Shown piece after piece: positions 38,479 to 47,743 of a stretch of DNA of 64,000 nt; the stretch's first letter is position 1; every line of letters starts with the position of its first letter. The position numbers were made by a program, and so were the translations under genes. Origin of the DNA: JAJXWB01 sp046349085 (lineage in GTDB: Bacteria > Pseudomonadota > Alphaproteobacteria > Rhizobiales > Beijerinckiaceae); the NCBI GenBank assembly GCA_046349085.1, contig JAXMDA010000005.1, positions 124,001 to 188,000 of the forward strand, read 5' to 3'. Under the pieces are notes generated by a model that saw nothing but the letters and a program-made list of their open reading frames with translations, ran no database searches and was not told the origin of the DNA.

Positions 38479-40770
38479 ATGAGATCGCTTTTGAAAGCAT
38501 CCGTGGCGGCTGGCGTACTGGCCAGCTTCGCGGGTATCGCGGCGTCTTCGGCCGAGAGCCTGCAGGACGTGATGAAGCGGCGAAATCTCACCGACAAGGA
38601 CATTCTCGCCGCGGCGAAGACCTATACGCCGACGGGCGGCCGCGACGAATTCATTACCTTCTCGTCGGGCGGCCAGTCCGGCCAGATCATCGTCTACGGC
38701 GTGCCGTCGATGCGCATTCTGAAATACATCGCCGTGTTTACGCCCGAGCCGTGGCAGGGCTTCGGCTATGACGACGAATCGAAGAAGGTGCTCGACCAGG
38801 GCAAGATCGACGGCCGTCAGCCGAACTGGGGCGACACGCACCATCCGGCGATCTCCGAGACGGCCGGCAAGCCGGACGGCGAATTCCTGTTCATCAACGA
38901 CAAGGCCAATCCGCGCGTCGCCGTCATTTCGCTCAAGGACTTCGAGACGCGGCAGATCGTCGTCAATCCGATCATGCAGTCCGAACACGGCGGCACGTTC
39001 GTCACGCCGAATTCGGAATATGTGATCGAGGCGGCGCAATATCCCGGCGTGCTCGGGCGCGGCTATGCCTCGCTGTCCGAATTCAACGACAAGTTCCGCG
39101 GCGCGGTCACCTACTGGAAATTCGACCGCGCGAAGGGCCTGATCGACGAGGCCAAGTCCTTCTCCATCGAACTGCCGCCCTATACGCAGGACCTGTCGGA
39201 CGCCGGCAAGGGGCCGTCGGACGGCTGGTCGTTCACGAACTCGTTCTGCGCCGAGCGTTATGTCGGCGGCATCGAATCCGGCAAGCCGCCGTTCGAGGCC
39301 GGCTGCTCGGCCAACGACGCGGACTACCTGCACATCATCAACTGGAAGAAGGCGGCGGAACTCGTCGCGGCCGGCAAGGCGACGAAGATCAACGGTCATG
39401 ACGTCCTGCCGATGAAGACGGCGATCGAGGAAGGCATCCTGTTCCTCATCGCCGAGCCGAAGTCGCCGCACGGCGCCGACGTGACGCCCGACGGCAAGTT
39501 CATCATCGTCGGCGGCAAGCTCGACACCAACGTGTCGGTCTATTCGTGGGAGAAGATCAAGGCGGCGATCGACGCCAAGAAATTCGCGTCGAAGGACGCT
39601 TACGGCATCCCCGTGCTCGACATGAAGGAGACGCTGCACAAGCAGGTTCAGCTCGGTCTCGGACCGCTGCACACGCAGTTCGATTCCAAACCGTGCATCG
39701 CCTACACGTCGCTCTACGTCGACAGCCAGGTCGCCAAGTACGACTATTGCGAAGGCAAGGTGCTCGACAAGCTGTCGGTGCACTATAACATCGGCCACTT
39801 GATGTCGATGGAAGGCGAGAGCGCGGCGCCTGCCGGCAAGTATCTCGTCGCGCTCAACAAGCTGGCGATCGACCGCTTCAACCCGGTCGGGCCGCTGCAT
39901 CCGCAGAACCACCAGCTCATCGACATTTCCGGCGACAAGATGGAGCTGCTCTACGACATGCCGCTGCCGCTGGGCGAGCCGCACTATGCGACCTCCATCG
40001 CCGCCAGCAAGCTGCAGCCGGTCGTGCGCTACAAGTACGGCACCGACAGCCGCACCGAGCAGCCGAGCCCCTACGCGGTGCGTCCGGGTTCGGAGAAGAT
40101 CGTGCGCACGCCGGGCAAGGTCGAGGTGTTCGGCACCGCGATCCGCTCGCACTTCACGCCCGAGATCGTCGAGGTCAGCGAAGGCGACACGGTCACCTTC
40201 CACTGGACCAACGCCGAGCGCGCCGAGGACGAGACGCATGGTTTCGCGGTCTCGACCTACAGCGGCAACCTCAGCCTCGAGCCCGGCAAGACGGCGTCGG
40301 TGACCTTCAAGGCCGACCGCCCCGGCGCCTTCTCGTATTACTGCACCGAGTTCTGCTCGGCGCTGCATCTCGAGATGGAAGGCTACCTGATGGTCAAGCC
40401 CAAGGGGCTCGTCGAGCAGGCGGCCGTCAAGGGGGCCGAAGGCGCGGTCTACAGCAAGGCCGACTACGACAAGCAGTACAAGACCAACCTCGATACGCAG
40501 GGCGTCATCGACTCCGTGGTCAAGTACATCCTGTCGACGAACTACAAGGACTTCCCGACCGTCGTGGCGCTGGTGGACGACGCCACCGACCAGCTCAACT
40601 TCATGAAGGACGCGCGCGCCAAGGCCGAAGAAGCGGCCAAGAAGGAAGACTGGCAACAGGGCACCCTCTGGGCGAACCAGTGGTGGCAGTACCAGGTCAA
40701 GGCCGCCGACATCGGCCTGCGCGTGAAGACCTATCTCGAAGAGCACGGCGCCAAGACGGCGACGAAGTAA
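38479..40770 (+). CDS. nosZ: Nitrous oxide reductase, clade II (Sec-dependent)
   Basis: 763 residues. It reduces N2O to N2 in the periplasm. The signal peptide lacks twin arginines, and the first CuZ motif is DTHHPA (His121-122), both marks of clade II. All seven CuZ histidines can be placed: HH, SEHGGTF, SPHGADVTP, GPLHTQF, YNIGHL and GEPHYA. The CuA site is C622-TEF-C626-SAL-H630-LE-M633. After it come about 130 residues with charged helices and no CxxCH, unlike the heme-bearing tail known in Wolinella. It heads an eleven-gene operon and is followed by two strong hairpins. Confidence 0.96.
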   Translation: MRSLLKASVAAGVLASFAGIAASSAESLQDVMKRRNLTDKDILAAAKTYTPTGGRDEFITFSSGGQSGQIIVYGVPSMRILKYIAVFTPEPWQGFGYDDESKKVLDQGKIDGRQPNWGDTHHPAISETAGKPDGEFLFINDKANPRVAVISLKDFETRQIVVNPIMQSEHGGTFVTPNSEYVIEAAQYPGVLGRGYASLSEFNDKFRGAVTYWKFDRAKGLIDEAKSFSIELPPYTQDLSDAGKGPSDGWSFTNSFCAERYVGGIESGKPPFEAGCSANDADYLHIINWKKAAELVAAGKATKINGHDVLPMKTAIEEGILFLIAEPKSPHGADVTPDGKFIIVGGKLDTNVSVYSWEKIKAAIDAKKFASKDAYGIPVLDMKETLHKQVQLGLGPLHTQFDSKPCIAYTSLYVDSQVAKYDYCEGKVLDKLSVHYNIGHLMSMEGESAAPAGKYLVALNKLAIDRFNPVGPLHPQNHQLIDISGDKMELLYDMPLPLGEPHYATSIAASKLQPVVRYKYGTDSRTEQPSPYAVRPGSEKIVRTPGKVEVFGTAIRSHFTPEIVEVSEGDTVTFHWTNAERAEDETHGFAVSTYSGNLSLEPGKTASVTFKADRPGAFSYYCTEFCSALHLEMEGYLMVKPKGLVEQAAVKGAEGAVYSKADYDKQYKTNLDTQGVIDSVVKYILSTNYKDFPTVVALVDDATDQLNFMKDARAKAEEAAKKEDWQQGTLWANQWWQYQVKAADIGLRVKTYLEEHGAKTATK

Positions 40771-40783
40771 CGACGCTGTGGGG

Positions 40784-40839
40784 ACCGGCGCGCTCTGCGC
40801 CGGTTCCCGGCGGCGGGGCGAAGAATTCTCGCCCCGCCG
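40784..40839 (+). promoter_or_regulatory. Tandem stem-loops between nosZ and the first cytochrome gene
   Basis: Stem 1 ACCGGCGC/GCGCCGGT (40784-40791/40797-40804, 5-nt loop). Stem 2 CGGCGGGGCGA and its complement (40811-40821/40829-40839, 7-nt loop). Neither is followed by a T run, so mRNA stabilisation or partial attenuation giving more nosZ than downstream transcript is more likely than full termination. Confidence 0.7.
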
Positions 40840-40894
40840 GCCCACCCGCCCGGAGCAGCCTCCGGCGGACACAGGACACAGGAACCAGTTCGAC

Positions 40895-41539
40895 ATGATC
40901 ACGATGCGCACCGCCGCTCTCGGCCTCGCTACGGCGCTTGCCTTCTCTGGCGGGGCGGCCGCGCAGGCGCTCGACGGCAAGTCGCTTTATCGCACCAAGA
41001 GCTGCATCGCCTGCCACGGCAAGGACGGCGGCAAGGCGATCCAGAACTATCCTGATCTGGCGGGTCAGGATTCCAAATACATGCTGGAGCAGATGAAGGC
41101 GATCGCCGATGGAACGCGTGTCGGCGGCCCGGACCCGCGCGGCTATCCCCGCACGCAGGGCATGAAGGACATCATGCATCTGGTCAATGCCGAGGAGCGC
41201 GCCGCCATCGCCGATTTCCTGGCGAGCCAGCCGACCCCCAAGCCGCGCGCGCTCGAGCCCGCGCCGGATGCGGCGCGGCTGGCCGAGGGCAAGGATGCTT
41301 ATCTCAAGGGCGGATGCACGACGTGCCACGGCGCCGACGGCCTCAAGCCGTTGCCCGCCAACCCGCTGCTTGCCGCGCAGAAGCGCGACTACATCGTTCT
41401 GCAGATGACCGAGATCCGTGACGGCGGGCGAAAGGGAGGAAAGGTCGCCGCGATGATTCCGTTCGTGAAGAAACTCGACGACCAGAAGATCGGGGCGATT
41501 GCGGATTATCTCTCGCAGATCGAACGACCGGTCAAATGA
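40895..41539 (+). CDS. Diheme c4-type cytochrome c of the nos operon
   Basis: 214 residues with a Sec signal (ending GAAAQA). Two heme motifs: CIACH (37-41) and CTTCH (141-145), each followed by the PxLAGQ/NPLLAAQ-type segment of cytochrome c4/c553 domains. It probably delivers electrons to NosZ from the bc1 complex or a NosG/H route. ATG at 40895 follows AGGAA. Cytochromes within the operon are typical of clade II clusters. Confidence 0.88.
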   Translation: MITMRTAALGLATALAFSGGAAAQALDGKSLYRTKSCIACHGKDGGKAIQNYPDLAGQDSKYMLEQMKAIADGTRVGGPDPRGYPRTQGMKDIMHLVNAEERAAIADFLASQPTPKPRALEPAPDAARLAEGKDAYLKGGCTTCHGADGLKPLPANPLLAAQKRDYIVLQMTEIRDGGRKGGKVAAMIPFVKKLDDQKIGAIADYLSQIERPVK

Positions 41540-41597
41540 TAAGGCGCGGCGTGTTTCGGCGCGCTACGAACGACGGACGACAGACGGAGAATCGGAA

Positions 41598-42341
41598 ATG
41601 AAACGGTATATTCCCTTGGCTGCGACAGCCCTGCTGATGGCGGCAGGAGTCGCGCTGGCTGCGGGCCCGGCCGTCGACCAGAAGAAGTTCGAAGAGAACA
41701 AGACCAAGAAAGAGTGGATGAGCCAGGGCGGCGAGCGCGAAGAGGCGCTGACCCTCAAGCCGAACAAGGAAAACGGCAAGGACGTCTACGAGGTCTGCTC
41801 GGCCTGCCACCAGCCCGAAGGCTGGGGCCTTCCGGACGGAACGTTCCCGCAGCTCGCCGGCCAGCACCGCACGGTCATCATCAAGCAGCTCGCCGACATT
41901 CGCGACGGCCACCGCGACAATCCGACGATGTATCCCTTCGCGCTGCCGTCCGAGATCGGCGGCACGCAGGCGATCGCGGACGTGTCCGAATATATCGCCG
42001 TGCTGAAAATGAATCCGGAGAACGGCGTCGGCAAGGGCGACGACCTGGAACTCGGCGCCAAGCTCTATGCCGACAATTGCGTCCGCTGCCACGGCAAGGA
42101 AGGCGAAGGCAATGCGGAGAAGTACTATCCGCGCATCCAAGCGCAGCACTACGAGTATCTCGTGAGGCAATATCGCTGGATCAAGGAAGGCAAGCGTCGC
42201 AATTCCAATCCCGAGATGGTCGATCAGATCAAGAACTTCTCGGATCGCGACACTCTGGCCGTGCTCGACTATGTGTCGCGCCTGAAGGCGCCGGCCGACC
42301 TCACCGCGCCGAAGGGCTGGAAAAACCCAGACTTCAAGTAA
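41598..42341 (+). CDS. Second diheme cytochrome c of the nos operon
   Basis: 247 residues with signal peptide (ending ALAAG). Heme motifs CSACH (67-71) and CVRCH (161-165); the spacing and FPQLAGQHRTVI segment match the c4-like fold of its neighbour, suggesting a duplication followed by divergence. The segment between signal and first heme is longer and charged (KKFEENKTKKEW). Presumably a second electron carrier to NosZ. Confidence 0.87.
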   Translation: MKRYIPLAATALLMAAGVALAAGPAVDQKKFEENKTKKEWMSQGGEREEALTLKPNKENGKDVYEVCSACHQPEGWGLPDGTFPQLAGQHRTVIIKQLADIRDGHRDNPTMYPFALPSEIGGTQAIADVSEYIAVLKMNPENGVGKGDDLELGAKLYADNCVRCHGKEGEGNAEKYYPRIQAQHYEYLVRQYRWIKEGKRRNSNPEMVDQIKNFSDRDTLAVLDYVSRLKAPADLTAPKGWKNPDFK

Positions 42342-42444
42342 GGCGGGCGGCGGCCAGGCCAGACGATGACGTCGTTCTGCACGAGGATGCGAGGCCGCGG
42401 GCCTCGCGAAACGATGACGCGCGCGCGCGATGAGGAGCATGCCA

Positions 42445-43641
42445 ATGACTGAACCGCAGCGCCCCAAGACCGCGGCGATCCGCGGGCCGTCGCGGGCGGC
42501 GATCGTGTTCCGCATCGCCGCCGTCGTCGCGGCCATTGCGCTCGGCGCGTCCTTCTTTCAGCCGGCATGGTGGGTGGCGCTCACCGCGCCGAACTATCCG
42601 GCGCAGACCTTCCCGGATGGCGTGCGCATCAATTTCCACGTCAATCGCATCTCCAACGGCTGCGAGATCCGCAAGTCGAAGGAGGTCGTCGAGAAGGAGG
42701 CGCTCGACTGCGTGCACGAGATGGACACGATCAACCATTTCGTCGGCATGTATCCGATCGCGTCCGGCGGCCCGGTCGAAAAACTGATGTCGCCGTTCCT
42801 GTTCGCGTTTCTGGGCGTGCTGATCGTGGGTTTCGCTCTGCCCGGGCGTCGCCTGCGGCTGGGTTTCATGGCTGCGGCCTTTGCCGCAATTGCGATATGG
42901 ATGTCGATGGCGTTGTTCACGCCCAATGGCGTGCGTCTGCTCGACAAGGGCTGGATCGTCGGGCTTGTCGACAGTCTCGGCCGCTCCGACGACGAAGGCA
43001 AGAACGAGAATCTGCATCCGGTCGTCCGCCAGCTCAAGGAATCGCTGGCCAAGAGCCATATCGGCGATACGACGCCGCCCAAGCTCGGCGCCGCCGCGAG
43101 CAAGGATCAACTGATCGACCTCCTGAAAGTCGTCTACGACCAGAAGACGCCTCCAAGCCTGACGGATCCTGCGCCCGCGTGGACGGGACGCGGCATCGAC
43201 GTCATGGCCTGGCATTACGAGGAGAGCCTCGGCCGCTGGTTCAACGAGCCGACCAAGAACGGCCGGCTTGTGGCGATCATGCGCACCGTGCTGTACATCG
43301 TCTACGCGGCCGTGCTCGTCGCCATGCTGGCGTTCCTGTGGGTTGCGCGAAACGCGCGCTCGCCGCTCTTCTACGCGCTGGGACTCGTGCCGCTCATTCT
43401 GCCTGTCGCCTTCGTCGCGGAATATGCCGGCTGGCTCTGGTGGTACGGGCACAGCCTCAACGCCATGGGCGCCTTCACGCTCAAGCCGTTCATGCCGACC
43501 GTGTTCGGCGATGGCAAGGTGGCGCAATTCACCACTCATTCCTATCCATCGACCGGCTTCGCGCTGATGTGCGTGGTCGGCGCCGCGATGGCGGTGTCCG
43601 TTCTCGCGCGTCGCGCCGCGCCGGACGCCCGGAGAGACTGA
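42445..43641 (+). CDS. nosB: NosB-like multi-pass membrane protein
   Basis: 398 residues. About five hydrophobic segments: one near the N-terminus, two around residues 115-165 and more in the C-terminal third, with a large hydrophilic region after the first helix that includes a Cys pair (NGCEIRKS, ALDCVHEM). Position between the cytochromes and nosD in a clade II cluster and topology fit NosB, a conserved protein of uncertain role. ATG at 42445 is preferred over two earlier ones because GAGGAG lies 7 nt upstream. The name is by position and general form. Confidence 0.65.
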   Translation: MTEPQRPKTAAIRGPSRAAIVFRIAAVVAAIALGASFFQPAWWVALTAPNYPAQTFPDGVRINFHVNRISNGCEIRKSKEVVEKEALDCVHEMDTINHFVGMYPIASGGPVEKLMSPFLFAFLGVLIVGFALPGRRLRLGFMAAAFAAIAIWMSMALFTPNGVRLLDKGWIVGLVDSLGRSDDEGKNENLHPVVRQLKESLAKSHIGDTTPPKLGAAASKDQLIDLLKVVYDQKTPPSLTDPAPAWTGRGIDVMAWHYEESLGRWFNEPTKNGRLVAIMRTVLYIVYAAVLVAMLAFLWVARNARSPLFYALGLVPLILPVAFVAEYAGWLWWYGHSLNAMGAFTLKPFMPTVFGDGKVAQFTTHSYPSTGFALMCVVGAAMAVSVLARRAAPDARRD

Positions 43642-43645
43642 GCAA

Positions 43646-45064
43646 ATGCGTGGGCCGGGCCGATTGCTGAACTGGGCGAGGGCGGGCGTTCTGCTTGTTT
43701 CCGGCGCGGCGGTGGCAGGGCTCGTCGCCTTCGCTTTCGGCAGGTTGGCGTCGACCTACGGCGTCTACGACCTGACGCGCGACGCGGGCTTTGCCGATCA
43801 TCATCCGCCGCCGCCCGACCCGCGTTCGGAGGAGGAGATGGAAAGCCTCCGCAGATTTCCCGCGGGCGCCATCGCCTTGCAGCCATTGATCGACGCCACG
43901 CCTGATGGCGGCGTGCTGCATCTGGGGCCGGGGGTCTATGCCGCGCCAGGACTGATCAGCAGGCCCATGCGCATCGAGGGCGAGCGCGGCGTCATCGTCG
44001 ACGGCGGCGGCATCGGCTCGATCCTGACGGTGACCGCCGACGACGCGCAGGTGATCGGCCTCACGTTGCGCAATTCGGGCGAACGGCACGAGTCGACGGA
44101 TTCGGCCATTCGGCTGCGCGCCGCGCGCGGCGTCTATCGCGACAATACGATCGACAATTGCCTGTTCGGGTTCGACCTCAAGCAGGCGGACATGAACATC
44201 ATCCGTCGCAACCGGATTTCCTCGAAATCTCTGCCCGAAGCGCTGCGTGGCGATTCCATCCGCATCTGGTATTCCAACGGCAACCGCATCGAGGACAACG
44301 ATATCGATCGCGTGCGCGACACCGTCGTCTGGTACTCGAAGGAAAACGTCATCGCGGGAAATCGCGTGCGCGACAGCCGCTACGGCGCGCATCTCATGTA
44401 CTCGCACCGCAACCGGCTCGCGAACAACCACTTCCAGTCGAACACCGTCGGCATGTTCCTCATGTACGCCAACGACAATACGATCGCCGACAACGTCGTG
44501 CGCAACAGCCAGGGGCCGTCCGGCATCGGCATCGGCTTCAAGGAATCCTCGCGCGTGCGCGTCGAACACAACGATATTTCCGCGAGCGCGCGCGGCGTGT
44601 ATCTCGACGCCTCGCCGGACGATCCCGACGGACCGAATGTCTTCTCGGAAAACAGGCTCGCCTACAACGGCGTCGCCGTCGCCTTCCATTCGACCGGGGA
44701 AGGCAGCGCATTCGACGCCAATTCCTTCATCGGCAACCATACGATCGCGACCTTCGGCGGCGGCGGCTCCATCGAGCGCAATCGATGGAAGGGCAATTAC
44801 TGGGGCGAGTACGACGGGTTCGATCGCGACGGGAACGGCGTGGGCGATACGCCCTATCGCGTATGGAGCTGGGCGGACCGGCTGTGGATGGACGTGGCCG
44901 ACGCGCAATTCTTCCGCTCGGCCCCGTCGCTGGAATTGATCGACCTTGTCGAGCGTCTGGGCGCCCTTACGGAGCCACGACTCCTGCTGAGCGACGCCGC
45001 GCCGCGCATGGCGCCCGCTCCGGAGGCGGGCGCTCGCGTCAACGCGAAGGGGACGCCGCAATGA
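43646..45064 (+). CDS. nosD: Copper-site assembly protein NosD
   Basis: 472 residues. After an N-terminal membrane/signal segment the protein is a right-handed parallel beta-helix of about 22-residue rungs (for example NRIEDNDIDRVRD, NVIAGNRVRDSRYG, NRLANNHFQSNT), characteristic of NosD, which works with the NosFY transporter in building CuZ. KGNYWGEYDGFDRDGNGVGD is the family's C-terminal signature. Starts 4 bp after nosB and overlaps nosG. Confidence 0.94.
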   Translation: MRGPGRLLNWARAGVLLVSGAAVAGLVAFAFGRLASTYGVYDLTRDAGFADHHPPPPDPRSEEEMESLRRFPAGAIALQPLIDATPDGGVLHLGPGVYAAPGLISRPMRIEGERGVIVDGGGIGSILTVTADDAQVIGLTLRNSGERHESTDSAIRLRAARGVYRDNTIDNCLFGFDLKQADMNIIRRNRISSKSLPEALRGDSIRIWYSNGNRIEDNDIDRVRDTVVWYSKENVIAGNRVRDSRYGAHLMYSHRNRLANNHFQSNTVGMFLMYANDNTIADNVVRNSQGPSGIGIGFKESSRVRVEHNDISASARGVYLDASPDDPDGPNVFSENRLAYNGVAVAFHSTGEGSAFDANSFIGNHTIATFGGGGSIERNRWKGNYWGEYDGFDRDGNGVGDTPYRVWSWADRLWMDVADAQFFRSAPSLELIDLVERLGALTEPRLLLSDAAPRMAPAPEAGARVNAKGTPQ

Positions 45065-45843
45065 GCGAAGATCCGACCGAGGCCGGCAGCCCGCCTCCCT
45101 CGCGCCGCGTCGACGAGGAGCGCCGGCGGTTGCTGCGCTCGGTCGCTGTCGGTGGCGTCTTCGCCTGCGCGTCCCTGCTCGGGCTTGCGGGACACAAGCT
45201 CGCCGAGGCCGCCCCGCGGCTCCGTCCGCCGGGCGCGCTGGACGAGGAGGATTTTCTGGCCGCTTGCATCAAGTGCGGCCAGTGCGTGCAGGTGTGTCCG
45301 GTCAACGCGATCAAGCTCGGCGACATCGACCAGCTCCTCGGCAATGGCGTTCCCTACATCGTCGCGCGCGCGCAGGCCTGCGATTTTTCCTGCGACGCGA
45401 CGCAATGCGTACTCGCTTGTCCAACAGGCGCGCTCAGCCACCTGCTCGACAAGAAAGAGCAGAGCCGCATGGGCGTGGCGAAACTCGTCGCACCCGACGC
45501 CTGCCTCGCGCGCAAGGGGGAAGGCTTCAGAGGACTGGCGCGCGGCGGCTCGTTCAAGGGCCGCCTGCGCTATGCGGAGCAGGATCGCTGGAAGCCGCAG
45601 CCGGTGGCCGAACATGAATACGACCTGTCGCTGTGCGATCTCTGCGTGCGCCAGTGTCCGATCGACAACGCCATCGCGCTCGCGCCCATGTCCGACGACC
45701 CGCGGGACAATCGCCGCACGCCCGTCGTCAAGGACGCCTGCGTCGGCTGCGGCGTCTGCGAAATGATGTGCCCGGTCGAACCCGTCGCGATCCGTGTCGA
45801 GGTCAAGGTCACAGGCCGCGAGATCAAGGAGCGCGGAGCATGA
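45061..45843 (+). CDS. nosG: NosG/NapG-like periplasmic ferredoxin
   Basis: 260 residues. A hydrophobic segment with upstream arginines (RRRLLRSVAVGG) marks a Tat-like export signal or anchor. Four 4Fe-4S motifs follow: CIKCGQCVQVCP, CDFSCDATQCVLACP, CDLCVRQCP and CVGCGVCEMMCP. With NosH it is thought to carry quinol-derived electrons. ATGA overlaps with both neighbours. Confidence 0.9.
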   Translation: MSEDPTEAGSPPPSRRVDEERRRLLRSVAVGGVFACASLLGLAGHKLAEAAPRLRPPGALDEEDFLAACIKCGQCVQVCPVNAIKLGDIDQLLGNGVPYIVARAQACDFSCDATQCVLACPTGALSHLLDKKEQSRMGVAKLVAPDACLARKGEGFRGLARGGSFKGRLRYAEQDRWKPQPVAEHEYDLSLCDLCVRQCPIDNAIALAPMSDDPRDNRRTPVVKDACVGCGVCEMMCPVEPVAIRVEVKVTGREIKERGA

Positions 45844-46862
45844 TCGCGCGTCTTCTGCAACGCAAGCTGCGCGATCTCGCGCTGATGTTCGGAGCGTCGC
45901 CGCGTCGCCCCGCGCCCGTGGAGATGAGCGCCGAGGCGCGCGACCTTCTCGCCTTCAAGAAGACGCCCGACGAGCGCAAGAAGCGCAAGGCGGCGATCGC
46001 GGAGGAGCGCGCGGGCAAGCTCCCCTTCCCGAAATGGCGGGCGATGCGCTGGGCGTCGCTGTTCGCCGTCAACGGCTTCTTCGTCCTGTCCTACTGGCTC
46101 GACCTGCAGCTCGTCGAGGGCGCGCTGACGGCCTCGCGCATATTCGGCTTCCATTTCGCGGACCTGAACTCCGCGCTGCAACTGATGCTGGCGCACAAGC
46201 ACGTGGTCCTCAACCTCGTCATCGGCGTCACCACCGTCCTCCTGCTCTACGCCATCATCGGCGGGCGCAATTTCTGCTCGTGGGCGTGTCCGTATCATTT
46301 CCTGTCGGAACTCGCGGAAATGCTGCATCTGAAGCTCGCCGAAAAGCGGTGGGTGAAGGATCACGAACTCGATCGCCGCCTGCGCATCGTCATGTTCGTG
46401 GTCTTCGCGATCCTCGCCTTCGTCACGAGCTACCCGCTGTTCGAATGGATTTCGCCGGTCGGCATCCTTTCGCGCGCCATCATCTACGGCACGTCGCTCA
46501 GCCTCGCCTGGATCGCCGCGCTGCTGCTCGTCGAAATCTTCTGGTCGCGGCGCTTCTGGTGCCGCTACGTCTGTCCGGTCGGGCTCGGCTATGGCCTTGC
46601 CGGCGTCTCGGCGCCGGTGCGGGTGATGTACGACGCCAACAAATGCCTGCACGAGGGCAAGTGCCGGCAGGTCTGCCTCGTGCCGCACGTGCTCGACATG
46701 ACCAAGCTCGGCTATGCGCGCGACGTCACGACGCCGATCGGCGCCGATTGCACGCGCTGCGCCATGTGCCTCGACGTTTGCCCGACCGGGGCGCTAAAGT
46801 TCGATATTCTCGGGGTGACGCGCAAGCAGGTGGAAGAGGAAGCGGCGGAGGCGCCGGAATGA
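45840..46862 (+). CDS. nosH: NosH/NapH-like membrane ferredoxin
   Basis: 340 residues. Four hydrophobic segments; two CxxxCP motifs facing the cytoplasm (FCSWACPYH and WCRYVCPVG) and C-terminal 4Fe-4S sets (CLHEGKCRQVC and CTRCAMCLDVCP). This is the NapH-type quinol-interacting protein. The first 60 residues are charged and cytoplasmic. It overlaps nosG and nosF by 4 bp each. It probably substitutes functionally for NosR, which is absent. Confidence 0.9.
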   Translation: MIARLLQRKLRDLALMFGASPRRPAPVEMSAEARDLLAFKKTPDERKKRKAAIAEERAGKLPFPKWRAMRWASLFAVNGFFVLSYWLDLQLVEGALTASRIFGFHFADLNSALQLMLAHKHVVLNLVIGVTTVLLLYAIIGGRNFCSWACPYHFLSELAEMLHLKLAEKRWVKDHELDRRLRIVMFVVFAILAFVTSYPLFEWISPVGILSRAIIYGTSLSLAWIAALLLVEIFWSRRFWCRYVCPVGLGYGLAGVSAPVRVMYDANKCLHEGKCRQVCLVPHVLDMTKLGYARDVTTPIGADCTRCAMCLDVCPTGALKFDILGVTRKQVEEEAAEAPE

Positions 46863-47743
46863 TCGAGATCGAGGGCCTGACGAAGAGCTTTGGCGCGGCG
46901 AAAGTTCTCGACGGGCTGACGCTTGCCGCGCCGTCGGGCCAGCGCATCGCGCTCGTCGGTTCGAACGGCGCGGGCAAGACCAGTCTCTTTCGTTGCCTTC
47001 TCGGCGAATACACTTATGCGGGCCGGATCGGCGTCGGCGGCCTCGACCCGCGCCGCGACCGCGCCGAGCTGCTGCGCACGATCGGCTTCGTGCCGCAGAT
47101 CGCGCCGCGGCTGGAAATGCCGGTCGGCGCCTTCGTGCGCTATGTCGCCGAAGTCTCCGGCACGACGGTCGCCGCGATCGAAAAGGTCGCCGAAGCCCTG
47201 GGGCTCGGGCTCGCGCCGATCCGCAATCGCGCCTTTGTGCGCCTCTCGGGCGGCATGAAGCAGAAGCTGATGATCGCGCTGGCGCTGGGGCGTCCAACGC
47301 GCCTGCTTATTCTGGACGAGCCCGCCGCCAATCTCGACCCGCCCGCGCGCGCCGCGTTCTTCGGCCTGCTCGCCGAGCGCGAGCGTTCGACTGCGATGAT
47401 CGTGTCGAGCCATCGCATCGACGAGATCGCGCCGCTGGTCGATCGCGTCGTCGAACTGGAATCCGGGCGCATCGTGCTCGACGACACGGTCGCCGACGCC
47501 GGCGCGCTGGGCTCGAGCTTCGTGGCGCGGATCGAAACGACGCGGCGGGAAGAGAGTTTCGCGCGCGCCGCCCGCGAATGGGGGCTGGCGGAGGAACCGC
47601 AACGTGTCTGGACCGGCGTCATCGCCGGACCGGACCGCCTGCGTTTCCTCGGCTTTGTCGCCCGGCACGCGGGCCTGACGGCAGGTCTGGAATTGCGCGA
47701 GAAACAGGCCGAAGGAGCCAGTCATGACGCCGCGCGCGCGTGA
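46859..47743 (+). CDS. nosF: ABC transporter ATPase NosF
   Basis: 294 residues. Walker A GSNGAGKT (34-41), signature LSGGMKQKL, Walker B LLILDEPAANLD and switch His in SSHRIDE. Energises NosY in maturation of the NosZ copper centre, probably by moving a sulfur species. The C-terminal 80 residues after the ATPase core form a regulatory tail common in NosF. Overlaps nosL by 20 bp. Confidence 0.92.
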   Translation: MIEIEGLTKSFGAAKVLDGLTLAAPSGQRIALVGSNGAGKTSLFRCLLGEYTYAGRIGVGGLDPRRDRAELLRTIGFVPQIAPRLEMPVGAFVRYVAEVSGTTVAAIEKVAEALGLGLAPIRNRAFVRLSGGMKQKLMIALALGRPTRLLILDEPAANLDPPARAAFFGLLAERERSTAMIVSSHRIDEIAPLVDRVVELESGRIVLDDTVADAGALGSSFVARIETTRREESFARAAREWGLAEEPQRVWTGVIAGPDRLRFLGFVARHAGLTAGLELREKQAEGASHDAARA

